Notes: a model not told the origin generated them from the letters alone. 64,000 nucleotides of DNA from Desulfonatronovibrio hydrogenovorans DSM 9292 (GCF_000686525.1 NZ_JMKT01000010.1:62001-126000); one strand, 5' to 3'; positions 42,591-51,831 are shown, counted from the stretch's first letter. Program-made: numbers and translations.

Positions 42591-44020
42591 ACAAGGCAGG
42601 AATAACTAAACTGATCCGCGCTGGAGAGGGGATTGCTGTCGAATTCAAGGAGTGCCGAAGCGGTCTGAGCAGAAATGTTTTTGAAAGTATATGTGCGTTC
42701 CTTAACCGGAACGGCGGAGATTTGTTCCTTGGCGTGGATGATAATGGAACAATAACCGGCATCGATATCGAGGCGGTGGAGCAGGTCAAAAAAGACTTGG
42801 TCACCGGTCTGAATAACCCGCAGAGACTGAATCCATCATTCTACCTGTCCCCCGAGGATTGGACCATCCAGGGGAAAAGGATAATCCGTCTTTTTGTACC
42901 CGAAAGCTCCCAGGTTCATCGTTTCAACGGCAGGATATACGACCGGAATGAGGACGGTGACTTCGATATTACCGGCAATACAAACCTGGTCGCCGCCCTT
43001 TATGCCCGGAAACAGACCTCTTATTCCGAAAATCGCATCTATCCTTATGTCACCATTAAAGATCTCCGTTCAGACCTTATAGCCAAGGCTCGAACATTGG
43101 CAGTGAACCAAAAGCCCGGTCATCCCTGGTCAGGGATGACGGATATGGAGCTGCTGCAAAGCGCTCAGCTTTTCCAGCGTGACTATCAGAGCGGAAAAAA
43201 GGGCTTTTCACTTGCGGCAGTCCTCCTCTTGGGAGAAGATCAGGTAATTCTGTCTGTCCTTCCCCACCACCGCACTGATGCTCTGCTTCGGCGTGATAAT
43301 ATCGACAGGTATGACGATCGCGATGATATCCGGACAAACCTGGTCGAGAGTTACGAACGCCTGATGACATTCGTCGCCAAACATCTTCCGGACAAGTTTT
43401 TCATGGAAAAGGCTCAGCGTATTAGTCTCAGAGATCATATGTTCAGGGAAGTGGCGGCAAACATGCTCATTCACCGTGAATTTCTGAATCCCTATCCGGC
43501 CAAGCTCGTTATTGAAACCCATCGGCTGTTTACCGAAAACAGCAACAAGCCCCATGGACAGGGATTGATCAATCCAGCCAGTTTTTCACCCTTTCCCAAG
43601 AACCCGGTAATCGCCCGCTTCTTCAAGGAGATCGGGCGGGCGGATGAGCTTGGCTCCGGGGTGAGGAATCTTTTCAAGTACTGCCGCCACTATTCCGGGG
43701 GAAAAGATCCTGAAATGATTGAGGAAGATATTTTTAAGTGCATCGTACCGCTCACCCCGCAAGTTACCGAGCAAGTTACCGAGCAAGTTACCGAGCAAGT
43801 TACCGAGCAAGTCACCGAGCAAGTCAAAAATATTATTGCGTTTTGCATGATCCCAAAATCGACCTCTGAAATTATGAACCTACTTGGCTTGAAGCATCGT
43901 GAGCATTTTAGAGCAACCATTCTTAAGCCATTACTGAAAGAAGGCCTCTTAAAGCCTGTGATCCCTGACAAGCCTAAGAGTCCAAAACAAAAATACTATA
44001 CAAACTTAGAAAAGAAATAA
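42587..44020 (+). CDS. Schlafen/AlbA_2-domain ATP-binding protein within the R-M locus
   Basis: 477 residues. An N-terminal AlbA_2 domain (GIAVEFKECRSGLSRNVFESICAFLNRNGGDLFLGVDDNGTITGID), then a middle region ending in an HATPase-like block (LFTENSNKPHGQG, GSGVRNLFKYC), a tandem VTEQ linker and a C-terminal winged helix (SEIMNLLGLKHREHFRATILKPL). Such proteins are common in defence islands and beside type I R-M genes; their action there is not established. It sits between hsdS (4-bp overlap) and hsdM (1-bp gap), so it is cotranslated with both. Confidence 0.88.
   Translation: MNKAGITKLIRAGEGIAVEFKECRSGLSRNVFESICAFLNRNGGDLFLGVDDNGTITGIDIEAVEQVKKDLVTGLNNPQRLNPSFYLSPEDWTIQGKRIIRLFVPESSQVHRFNGRIYDRNEDGDFDITGNTNLVAALYARKQTSYSENRIYPYVTIKDLRSDLIAKARTLAVNQKPGHPWSGMTDMELLQSAQLFQRDYQSGKKGFSLAAVLLLGEDQVILSVLPHHRTDALLRRDNIDRYDDRDDIRTNLVESYERLMTFVAKHLPDKFFMEKAQRISLRDHMFREVAANMLIHREFLNPYPAKLVIETHRLFTENSNKPHGQGLINPASFSPFPKNPVIARFFKEIGRADELGSGVRNLFKYCRHYSGGKDPEMIEEDIFKCIVPLTPQVTEQVTEQVTEQVTEQVTEQVKNIIAFCMIPKSTSEIMNLLGLKHREHFRATILKPLLKEGLLKPVIPDKPKSPKQKYYTNLEKK
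43760..43819 (+). repeat. Five 12-bp tandem repeats coding for QVTE
   Basis: Units CAAGTTACCGAG at 43760, 43772, 43784 and 43796, and CAAGTCACCGAG at 43808, followed by a partial sixth unit. The period is 12 bp, so copy-number change keeps the reading frame and only alters the length of the linker before the winged helix. Confidence 0.95.
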
Positions 44021-44021
44021 T

Positions 44022-45500
44022 ATGAACGACACGGCAAGCATTGTTTCAAGAGTCTGGAGTTTCTGCCACACCCTGCGCGATGACGGGGTGAGTTACGGTG
44101 ATTATCTGGAACAGCTCACTTATCTTTTGTTCCTCAAAATGGCTGATGAATACAGCAGGATTTACAAAAAAGATGTAGGCATTCCGGAAGAATACAGATG
44201 GGACAGCCTGAAAACCCGGAAAGGCGCGGATCTCGAAGCCCATTACATCACCCTGCTAAGAAGCCTGGGGAAGCAGAAAGGCATGATCGGGCAGATCTTT
44301 GTCAAATCCCAGAACCAGATCCAGGACCCGGCCAAGCTCTTCAAGATCATCCACATGATCGACGCGGAAAACTGGGTCATGATGGGCGCGGACGTCAAAG
44401 GGGATATTTACGAGAGCCTGCTGGAAAAAAACGCTGAAGACGTTAAAAGCGGAGCCGGGCAATATTTTACCCCAAGATCCCTGATCCGGGCCATGGTGGA
44501 ATGCGTCCGGCCTGAACCCTTAAAAACCATCGCCGACCCGGCCTGCGGCACCGGCGGGTTTTTCCTGGCTGCTTATGATTTTTTAGTCAGGGAGTACAAC
44601 CTGGACAAGGAGCAGAAAAAGTTTCTTAAGAATCAGACCTTGTTCGGCAACGAGATCGTGGCCAACACCAGGCGCCTGGCACTCATGAACTGTTTCCTGC
44701 ACAACATTGGAGAGATTACCGGTGAATCAGCCATTTCACCCAATGACGCATTGATCGCAGATACCGGTGACCGTTACGACTATGTCCTGACCAATCCGCC
44801 CTTTGGTAAGAAAAGCAGCATCACCATCACCAACGGCCTGGGCAAACAGGAAAAAGAAGACCTGCGCTACAACCGGCAGGATTTCTGGGCCACCACCTCC
44901 AACAAACAGCTCAATTTTGTCCAGCATGTGCGCACCATGCTCAAGACCACCGGGCAGGCTGCCGTGGTGGTGCCGGACAATGTGCTCTTTGAAGGGGGAG
45001 CTGGTGAAACCGTGCGGCGAAAGCTCCTGGACAATACCGACCTGCACACCATCCTGAGGCTTCCCACCGGCATCTTTTACGCCCAGGGGGTCAAGGCCAA
45101 TGTGATCTTTTTCGACAACAAGCCCGCGGCCAAAGCTCCCTGGACCAGGGAAGTCTGGTTCTATGATTTCAGGACCAACATTCATTTCACCAAAAAGAAA
45201 AACCTGATGACCTACCAGGACCTCAAAGATTTTGTTGCCTGCTACAATCCCAGGAACCGCCATCAGCGCAAAGAAACCTGGTCTGAAGACAACCCGGACG
45301 GCAGGTGGCGCAGATTCACGTATGACGAGATCATCGCCCGGGACAAAACCAGCCTGGACATCTTCTGGATCAGGGATGAAAGCCTGGCTGATCTGGACAA
45401 CCTGCCTGACCCGGATGTGCTGGCCGAAGAGATCGTGGAAAACCTCGAGGCCGGCGCCCAGAGTTTCAGGCGGATCATGGAATCCATCAATGGACGATGA
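44022..45500 (+). CDS. hsdM: Type I restriction-modification DNA methyltransferase subunit
   Basis: 492 residues. An N-terminal helical domain precedes the methyltransferase core with the SAM-binding motif ADPACGTGGFF (D173-F180 region) and the catalytic NPPF at 258-261, diagnostic of N6-adenine methylation. GDIYESLLEKNAEDVKSGAGQYFTPR is the family-typical entry to the core. It methylates the sites HsdS recognises. Gene order R-S-x-M is unusual compared with R-M-S. It overlaps the small gene downstream by 11 bp. Confidence 0.95.
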   Translation: MNDTASIVSRVWSFCHTLRDDGVSYGDYLEQLTYLLFLKMADEYSRIYKKDVGIPEEYRWDSLKTRKGADLEAHYITLLRSLGKQKGMIGQIFVKSQNQIQDPAKLFKIIHMIDAENWVMMGADVKGDIYESLLEKNAEDVKSGAGQYFTPRSLIRAMVECVRPEPLKTIADPACGTGGFFLAAYDFLVREYNLDKEQKKFLKNQTLFGNEIVANTRRLALMNCFLHNIGEITGESAISPNDALIADTGDRYDYVLTNPPFGKKSSITITNGLGKQEKEDLRYNRQDFWATTSNKQLNFVQHVRTMLKTTGQAAVVVPDNVLFEGGAGETVRRKLLDNTDLHTILRLPTGIFYAQGVKANVIFFDNKPAAKAPWTREVWFYDFRTNIHFTKKKNLMTYQDLKDFVACYNPRNRHQRKETWSEDNPDGRWRRFTYDEIIARDKTSLDIFWIRDESLADLDNLPDPDVLAEEIVENLEAGAQSFRRIMESINGR

Positions 45501-45675
45501 AGCCAGATACACTGACTGGGACCGCCGTGACGACATCAAGGCTGAACTCAAGGCCGATCTGATCAACCTCCTGGCCGGACACGGCCATCCCCCGGTGGAT
45601 AGAGATGAAGTGTACAAGGAAATTTTTGAGCAGGCTGAGAATTTCAAGAAATATCAAAGCAGGGTCGGGGGTTAA
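45490..45675 (+). CDS. Small protein resembling the HsdR C-terminal piece
   Basis: 61 residues from ATG 45490, overlapping the hsdM stop. It reads MDDEARYTDWDRRDDIKAEL, KADLINLLAGHGHPPVDRDEVYKEIFEQAENFKKYQSRVGG. This type of sequence is the extreme C-terminus (DUF3387-like) of many single-chain HsdR proteins, where the 'GYPP' and 'QAE' blocks are conserved. Here it is separate and at the end of the locus. It could act as a small extra subunit or be a leftover of a fused hsdR. Confidence 0.75.
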   Translation: MDDEARYTDWDRRDDIKAELKADLINLLAGHGHPPVDRDEVYKEIFEQAENFKKYQSRVGG

Positions 45676-45760
45676 CCTGACAGGAGACCTGCTGAGCAGT
45701 TGCATTAAAACTTGACTTTCGGTCCGAATATGGCACTTTATTCAGACTGGAGGAAAAAAT

Positions 45761-46042
45761 ATGAATATTACAAACGATATTAAACCGGTTACCTTTTTAA
45801 AATCACGGGCAGCCGATTTACTCAGGCAAATTAATGAAACGCATCGGCCTGTTATAATAACCCAAAATGGTGAACCTCGAGCTGTGCTTCAAGATCCTCA
45901 GAGTTACGAAAATATGCGTAATGCCCTCGGTCTGTTAAAGCTGATTTCAATAGGGGAAGCCGATATCAGGGAGGGACGGACAAAGTCACAAGAAGAAGTG
46001 TTCGATGAAATCGAGAGCGCACTGAAAGAAATCGATAAATGA
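45761..46042 (+). CDS. Phd/YefM-family antitoxin
   Basis: 93 residues, with GGAGG upstream of ATG 45761. The N-terminal DNA-binding part reads DIKPVTFLKSRAADLLRQINETHRPVIITQNGEPRAVLQDPQSYE, the standard Phd/YefM pattern, and a charged C-terminal tail wraps the toxin. The ATGA overlap with the toxin gene gives coupled translation. It probably autorepresses the operon. Confidence 0.93.
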   Translation: MNITNDIKPVTFLKSRAADLLRQINETHRPVIITQNGEPRAVLQDPQSYENMRNALGLLKLISIGEADIREGRTKSQEEVFDEIESALKEIDK

Positions 46043-46365
46043 GCCAGGCATACCAAATTAAATGGGCTGCTGTTGCGCAAAGCGATTTGAAACAGATAAT
46101 TGATCATATAGCAGCTGACAGCCCGGAAAGTGGGCTGCGAATACTGAAAAGCATCAGAGAGAAGGCGTCAAGACTCTACACCCTGCCTGATCAGGGCAGG
46201 ATCGTACCGGAGCTGAAAGATCAGGGCATACACATTTATCGAGAAATAATTGTTCCTCCCTGGCGGATTATTTACAGAATATCAGAGATAACTGTTTTTG
46301 TTTTATCCGTTATAGATTCCAGACGGAATGTTGAAGATATCTTGCTGGATCGATTCGTCAAATAA
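46039..46365 (+). CDS. RelE/ParE-family toxin
   Basis: 108 residues. YQIKWAAVAQSDLKQIIDHIAADSP, followed by KASRLYTLPDQGRIVPELKD, YREIIVPPWRIIYRI and VLSVIDSRRNVEDILLDR, is the complete RelE/ParE pattern with the basic substrate-binding residues. Whether it cuts mRNA or acts on gyrase cannot be told. The antitoxin gene overlaps it by 4 bp. Confidence 0.93.
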   Translation: MSQAYQIKWAAVAQSDLKQIIDHIAADSPESGLRILKSIREKASRLYTLPDQGRIVPELKDQGIHIYREIIVPPWRIIYRISEITVFVLSVIDSRRNVEDILLDRFVK

Positions 46366-46429
46366 AAGATTTGCCAGACAGTTTCCGGTAATAACCCTCC
46401 ATCAGCTGGAGCAATGGTATTTGCTGCTA

Positions 46430-47860
46430 CTAAGAAACAACCCTGTTTTTACCCTGTTTTTTGGCCGTATACATGAGCTTGTCTGCCCGGACGATCATCT
46501 CTTCCAGAGACTCATCAGCCCTGTGTTCCACCACCCCGGCGCTGACCGTGATCCTCAGAGGTTTGCCGTATGGACCGATTTCCAGACTGGAACAGGCCTC
46601 CTTTATTTTTTCAGCCACCTGAACAGCCTTGTCTATGGAGCAGTTTGCAAAAAGTATAACAAACTCTTCTCCACCCCATCTGCAAAATACATCTGCTTCC
46701 CGAATGACCCCCAGGATGGTCCTGGATATATCTTTTAGGACCAGATCACCCATCTGGTGTCCGTGCTGATCATTTACTTCCTTAAAGTTGTCAATATCAA
46801 CAAGCATTAATGACAACGGATCTCCACTTCTATGTTTTTGTTTGATCGTGTGCGAGAAGATCAAAGAAAAGGCGTTTCTGTTGAATGCCCCTGTCAGGGG
46901 ATCAATGCTGGCCAGTTTTTCAAGATTCTGGTGGTATCTCCTCAGCAAAATGCTGACAATGGCAATTACTGACAGGGTAATAAGCATGCCTATGACAAAA
47001 TTCTGCTTGAGCCTGCTTCCAAGGACCTGTTCCATGTCATCAGTGCTTTTCAAGATAACCAGGAAAAGATTGAACTCAGGAATAAACCTTGAGTTTACCA
47101 GGTAGGAACGGCCATCTACTTTGTATTCAAAAGAAGCTCCAGGTGTGGTCAGGATATTCAGGGCCCGGGTGGAAAAGCCTTTCCAGTGGTGCAGGTCCAG
47201 GGGAAAGGCAAAATCATCTGCATGCAGCACTGTCTTGCCTGCATTATCAACAAAAAAGACTGTGCTGTTGTATTTCCCCTGATAAGCATTCAGAACACTC
47301 TGAACCTGGCTGAGTTCAAGCCCGACACCGGTTACCCCGATCAGCTCCCCTTTAAAATCATGCACCTGGTAGTTCACAAAAATGGTCATCCGGGAAGGAT
47401 CTGCTGTATCTGCATCAATGTTTATTTCGTAAGGCGCGGGCAAAGACCTGGACCGGAAATACCAGGAATCGCCCGGATCATCCCTGGATACTTTTTTAAT
47501 TATTCCATCAGGATGGTAATAATTATGGGTGATATCGGAAACAAAAAAGGCTGTAACTGTCTTAAACCTGTTCTGGATTTCAGACAGATACCTGATCATC
47601 CTTTGAGGCTCTTTTTCTCCGGAAACCACCCACTCTTTGACAAAAGTGTCATGAGCCATCTGGGAGGAAATATGAATTGAAAGGACAAGATCTTTTTGAA
47701 TTTCAGAATAAATATTGTCACTTGTCAGAGGAAGGGTGTTCTGATGAATTTCCTCCTGAATGGTCCTTTGGGCAACAAAATAACCTGTAAGCAGTGTAGA
47801 ACCGAAACCAGCTAAAAGAAGTGCTGATATCAGAATAATAATCCAGTATTTTCTTATCAT
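46430..47860 (-). CDS. Membrane diguanylate cyclase with Cache sensor
   Basis: 476 residues from ATG 47860 (MIRKYWIIILISALLLAGFG), where the first membrane helix begins. An alternative TTG at 47956, with AAGGA upstream, would add 32 residues, and I cannot exclude it. A dCache-type periplasmic sensor spans about 30-270, a second membrane helix follows (FVIGMLITLSVIAIVSILL), then a GGDEF domain with the active site WGGEEF and the inhibitory RxxD (READ) five residues before it. It makes c-di-GMP and should be product-inhibited. Confidence 0.9.
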   Translation of the reverse strand: MIRKYWIIILISALLLAGFGSTLLTGYFVAQRTIQEEIHQNTLPLTSDNIYSEIQKDLVLSIHISSQMAHDTFVKEWVVSGEKEPQRMIRYLSEIQNRFKTVTAFFVSDITHNYYHPDGIIKKVSRDDPGDSWYFRSRSLPAPYEINIDADTADPSRMTIFVNYQVHDFKGELIGVTGVGLELSQVQSVLNAYQGKYNSTVFFVDNAGKTVLHADDFAFPLDLHHWKGFSTRALNILTTPGASFEYKVDGRSYLVNSRFIPEFNLFLVILKSTDDMEQVLGSRLKQNFVIGMLITLSVIAIVSILLRRYHQNLEKLASIDPLTGAFNRNAFSLIFSHTIKQKHRSGDPLSLMLVDIDNFKEVNDQHGHQMGDLVLKDISRTILGVIREADVFCRWGGEEFVILFANCSIDKAVQVAEKIKEACSSLEIGPYGKPLRITVSAGVVEHRADESLEEMIVRADKLMYTAKKQGKNRVVS

Positions 47861-48120
47861 TTTTAGTGGGTTAGAAAGTTTGGAACAGGATTGGGGATAA
47901 AAATCAGGATTGTCCTGATAAAAAAGACGGTTAAAGATAAAAAAATCAGCACTCAATGCAAGAATCCTTGTGTTACATTTTTTTTAATGCCAGGATGATG
48001 CAGGGCTCAAGGCCCGGAAACCCGGTCCAAGGCCGAAAGTCTGGAGAATATAAAGTCGAATCCATGCCGGCCGGGCACGTATTGTTTATTAAGCATTCTT
48101 AACAGAAACAGGTGATCAAC

Positions 48121-48870
48121 ATGTCCAAGTGGAAAGCCTATAATGAACTGGCCTGGACTGAAGAGTGGCTGGGCGAACCGTCTGAATATCAGGAAGAAGT
48201 TTCAGTTTATGTCAGGCTGGTCCACGAGTATTCAGCCCAGCCTCCTAAAACCATGCTCCACCTGGGCAGCGGCGCAGGCAGCCATGACCGGTTCCTTAAG
48301 CACCACTTTCAAATAACCGGAGTGGACCTGAGCCCGGGCATGCAGGACCTGGCCAGGACAGCCAACCCGGAAGTTGAGTACATCCAGGGTGACATGCGCA
48401 CCATCCGCCTGAATAAAGAGTTTGATGTAGTGGTTATTCCGGACAGCATTGATTACATGCAAACCGAGGATGATTTGGGCCAGGCCATTAAGACTGCAGT
48501 CCTGCACCTGAAGCCGGGCGGGGTGTTGCTGGTGGTGGGCAAGACCAGAGAAACCTTCATGAACAATAATTTTGCCTATTCAGGCCACAAAAAAGGCATC
48601 CACGTCACCCTTATGGAGAATAACCACGTCTATCCGGATCAGCCTGACTCTTATGAGGCTGTCTTCTGTTACCTGATCCGGGAGAAGACAGATCTGACCA
48701 TGCACACTGAACAGCATGCTCTGGGTCTTTTTTCAGAAAAACAGTGGGCCGGGGTGTTCAAAAGGGCAGGCATGACCATGGACCAGAAACCACTGACTGG
48801 AATCTATGACCGGCACATCCTGAACCAGGGGGAATACCCCATGATTATATTTGTCGGATGCAAAGGATAA
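48121..48870 (+). CDS. Class I SAM-dependent methyltransferase
   Basis: 249 residues from ATG 48121 (AGGTGA upstream; a GTG at 48112 is in frame). Motif I is TMLHLGSGAGSHDRFL, with acidic residue in ITGVDLSPGMQDLA, then YIQGDMRTIRL and FDVVVIPDSIDYM. This is the methyltransferase type 11/25 fold. Substrate unknown; neighbours do not help. Confidence 0.87.
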   Translation: MSKWKAYNELAWTEEWLGEPSEYQEEVSVYVRLVHEYSAQPPKTMLHLGSGAGSHDRFLKHHFQITGVDLSPGMQDLARTANPEVEYIQGDMRTIRLNKEFDVVVIPDSIDYMQTEDDLGQAIKTAVLHLKPGGVLLVVGKTRETFMNNNFAYSGHKKGIHVTLMENNHVYPDQPDSYEAVFCYLIREKTDLTMHTEQHALGLFSEKQWAGVFKRAGMTMDQKPLTGIYDRHILNQGEYPMIIFVGCKG

Positions 48871-49080
48871 TCTTTACAGCTTGTCTGACTTTGTCCCCTT
48901 TTCTCCTGCCGGCCTGTTCCGGAACAACCTGGTCAGGCCGGAAAAACAACCATCCAAAGGTCGTTTCAGTAAAGCTGATTCTGGTCCGGACAGGACTGAA
49001 CAGTGACTCAGAAACAGCCGGCTGATAATGATCCAGGACAGATACTGCTGGCTTGCTGCCTCATTTGACCCAGCCTCTGC

Positions 49081-49794
49081 TTACTGAGCCATCTGCTGCA
49101 TCATTTCCTGCATCATTTCCATCATCTCGTCCATCTCCTGCTGGGAAGGCATGTCCTGGATTGAAGGCATCCCTTCCATCCCTTCAGACATGGAACCAAA
49201 CCCCATGGCCTGGGGAATGCTTGAGACCTGAGTATAACCAGCGGGTACTTCAAAGAGACTTTCAGCCTGCCTGCCCTTGCTGATATTCTTGAGGTGGGAC
49301 ACCACCCTGCCGCCCATATGGGCCGGGAGACTGGTTTCTGTCTTCAGGGCGTAATTCAGCTCCCTGGAATACCAGAGTTTCATGGATACGGTCATGGGCT
49401 GTCCATCCTGGCCCGGACCGATTTCCAGCTGTCCCTGGTAGATGCTGGTTTTGTACCCTTCTATGGTTTCTGATCCGACTTTCTCAAATCCATTTTCTTT
49501 TATAAACTCATCAAAATCCCGGACATGGGCACCTGGATAGTCCTGGCTCATCTCCTCAAGATCAGTGACCACATACTTCCGGGTTTCATCAAAAACCTGG
49601 TAGACCATGGGATACTTCACAATACTGGTCATGCCCATCATTTCGGTCCGGGACAGGTCTGGATTTTTATGATAAAATTTTCCGGTCTGCAGGCCAAAGG
49701 CCGTTTCCATGACCATGTCCGCTGAAAACTCAGCAGCATGACCAGCCTGGGCTAAAAGAAAAAACAGCACTGAAAATATTCTGATGGTCTTCAT
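49081..49794 (-). CDS. Exported DUF4412-like protein with Met-rich tail
   Basis: 237 residues from ATG 49794 (GGAGG 9 bp upstream). A signal peptide (TIRIFSVLFFLLAQAGHA) ends in AHA-like cleavage. The body (FSADMVMETAFGLQTGKFY, VVTDLEEMSQDYPG, VSMKLWYSRELNYAL) has the DUF4412 beta-rich pattern. The last 46 or so residues hold 13 methionines in a run of helices (EMDEMMEMMQEMMQQM), which might bind Cu(I) or act as an oxidant sink. Two 41-bp tandem repeats lie upstream. Confidence 0.75.
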   Translation of the reverse strand: MKTIRIFSVLFFLLAQAGHAAEFSADMVMETAFGLQTGKFYHKNPDLSRTEMMGMTSIVKYPMVYQVFDETRKYVVTDLEEMSQDYPGAHVRDFDEFIKENGFEKVGSETIEGYKTSIYQGQLEIGPGQDGQPMTVSMKLWYSRELNYALKTETSLPAHMGGRVVSHLKNISKGRQAESLFEVPAGYTQVSSIPQAMGFGSMSEGMEGMPSIQDMPSQQEMDEMMEMMQEMMQQMAQ

Positions 49795-49862
49795 GGTTCC
49801 GGCCTCCACCTGCAGTTATCCCGGCTTCATCCTTGAACTGGCTGATCCTGATTCCGGGGTCA

Positions 49863-49944
49863 GGGATCAGCCCTTGACTGGATCTGAACAAATGCCGGGG
49901 CCGGGGATCAGCCCTTGACTGGATCTGAACAAATGCCGGGGCCG
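49863..49944. repeat. Two exact 41-bp tandem repeats
   Basis: The 41-bp unit beginning GGGATCAGCCCTTGACTGGA occurs at 49863-49903 and again at 49904-49944 without mismatch. It lies in the 5' region of the DUF4412-like gene. The rest of the 310 bp from 49795 to the tRNA gene contains nothing else recognisable. Confidence 0.95.
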
Positions 49945-50120
49945 GGTTTATGGTCAAGGGTGCACTATCCAGAGAATAACCCGGCCCCGGCTCCTGAGTG
50001 GGTAGAATAATACGCCCAACCCAGAAGCAAGTCAAAGATCCATCATAAATCTTATGCCAAGGGGATGTAGATTCTTTTTGATGCTGACCAAGAAAAGATA
50101 AAGAATTCAAGGAGATTGAG

Positions 50121-50197
50121 TGGTGGGCAATGCAGGACTCGAACCTGCGGCCTCCAGCTCCGGAGGCTGGCGCTCTATCCACCTGAGCTAATTGCCC
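50121..50197 (-). tRNA. tRNA-Arg (CCG)
   Basis: A 77-nt cloverleaf with encoded CCA. Acceptor stem GGGCAAT/ATTGCCC, D stem GCTC/GAGC, anticodon stem CCAGC/GCTGG around the loop CTCCGGA (anticodon CCG), T arm GCAGG-TTCGAGT-CCTGC, discriminator A. Confidence 0.96.
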
Positions 50198-50371
50198 TCC
50201 AGGGGAATTGATCAAATATTCCTCTGTTCCCAGGATGTCAAGCACCTGGTTCCGGTGTTTTTGAACAGGACCTTATATTCGGTCAGACCAGATTAAGGAC
50301 AGCCATTGTAAGTTCAGCCGAATTCATTTATTAATTTTACTTCAGCAAAATACATCAGCAAAGGTTCACCA

Positions 50372-50929
50372 ATGAAAAAAATCATTCTGGCCCTGACCGG
50401 TGCCAGTGGAATGCCGTATGGGTTGGAACTCATCCGCCAGATCAAAAAACAGGATTTTGAACTGCACCTGATCCTGTCGGATGCGGCCCGCATGGTTCTT
50501 GACCTGGAAGCACCAGGCCATGAACAGGTTTTGTCCCTGGCCGACCATGTGTTTAGCCAGGACCAGCTGGGAGCGCCTGCTTCCAGCGGGTCATTCTTCC
50601 ACCAGGGGATGATCGTCTGCCCCTGCTCAATGGCCAGCCTGGCAGCCATTGCCAACGGTCTGGGCAATAACCTGGTCCACAGGGCTGCTGACGTCTGCCT
50701 CAAGGAGAAACGCCCCCTTATCCTGGTGCCCAGGGAAACTCCCCTCAACCGCATCCACCTGGAAAACATGCTCAAAGCCCATGACTGCGGGGCAACCATT
50801 CTTCCGCCCTGCCCCGGATTCTACCATGGCCCCCAAAGCATGGATGACCTGATCAAACATATTACCGGCAGGATACTTGACGCTCTGGGCATTGAAAACA
50901 ATTTATTTAAACGCTGGGAAGGTGTCTGA
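50372..50929 (+). CDS. ubiX: Flavin prenyltransferase UbiX
   Basis: 185 residues, the normal length. ILALTGASGMPYGLELIRQI is the N-terminal FMN-binding motif. PCSMASLAAIANGLGNNLVHRAADVCLKEKRPLILVPRETPLNRIHLENM is the family signature. It makes prenylated FMN for UbiD-type decarboxylases. No ubiD gene is in the window. Confidence 0.95.
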   Translation: MKKIILALTGASGMPYGLELIRQIKKQDFELHLILSDAARMVLDLEAPGHEQVLSLADHVFSQDQLGAPASSGSFFHQGMIVCPCSMASLAAIANGLGNNLVHRAADVCLKEKRPLILVPRETPLNRIHLENMLKAHDCGATILPPCPGFYHGPQSMDDLIKHITGRILDALGIENNLFKRWEGV

Positions 50930-50995
50930 CCGGCAGCCCTGGTAACGCTCTCAAAGCACATGCCACCCTAAGTTCATAACAGCATGGAGGACATC

Positions 50996-51688
50996 ATGGC
51001 CAATCAGCTCATCTGGCATGGACATGCCAATTTCGAGATTATCACTCCTGATCTGAACATCTTTATTGATCCCTGGTTTACAGGAAACCCTTCAGCCCAA
51101 ACCAGTTCAGCCTCAGTTAAAAAAGCCGACCTGGTTCTGGTCACCCATGACCATGCCGATCACCTGGGTCAGGCCGTGGAGATCTGTAAAAATACAGGCG
51201 CTCACCTGGGAGCCATTGTCGAATTAGCCGGCAGATGCAAGGCCCAGGGAGTCAGGCCGGACCAGATCCTTAATGGTATCGGATTCAACATCGGGGGGAC
51301 TGTGGAATTCAAGGGAGTCCAGGTGACCATGACTCAGGCTGAACACTCTTCAGACCAGGGTGTCTGCGTGGGCTTCATCCTTACCCTTGAGAATGGATTC
51401 TGCATCTACCATGCCGGGGATACCGGCATTTTCGCCACCATGGGACTCTGGGGTGAACTCTATCAAATAGATCTGGCTATCCTGCCCACTGGCGGGGTTT
51501 TCACCATGGATTCCAGGCAGGCTGCCCTGGCCTGCAGACTCCTCAAGTGCAGGCAGGTTGTCCCCATGCACTGGGGTTCATTCCCGGTTCTGGAACAGGA
51601 TACTCAATCCTTTGCCCGGGAATTGACCCAAAGGGCGCCGGAAACCGAGCTGATCAGCATGGAGCCCGGTCAGAAAATCTCCCTTTGA
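50996..51688 (+). CDS. UPF0173 metal-dependent hydrolase (metallo-beta-lactamase fold)
   Basis: 230 residues from ATG 50996, chosen for GGAGG at 50986-50990. Metal motifs [10 protein letters not shown], a His in [14 protein letters not shown] and the last His in PMHWGSFPV are all present. UPF0173 proteins of this size are stand-alone hydrolases, with unknown physiological substrate. Confidence 0.92.
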   Translation: MANQLIWHGHANFEIITPDLNIFIDPWFTGNPSAQTSSASVKKADLVLVTHDHADHLGQAVEICKNTGAHLGAIVELAGRCKAQGVRPDQILNGIGFNIGGTVEFKGVQVTMTQAEHSSDQGVCVGFILTLENGFCIYHAGDTGIFATMGLWGELYQIDLAILPTGGVFTMDSRQAALACRLLKCRQVVPMHWGSFPVLEQDTQSFARELTQRAPETELISMEPGQKISL

Positions 51689-51831
51689 TTACTGCCGAAA
51701 AAGCCGGGCCATCAACTTGCCTCCAAAATCCGAACAACCTGCAGGCTGACCTCACTCCGGGCCAAAGCCCGGACTGGTCTTCCAGGCAGGGGTGTTCAAG
51801 GGCAGAAATATTCTTGAGAAACCGGGGTGGT

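Noticed and set aside
48909-48941. CCGGCCTG/CAGGCCGG stem downstream of the methyltransferase gene
   Set aside because: No T-run follows on either strand and the loop is 17 nt. A chance GC-rich palindrome is likely.
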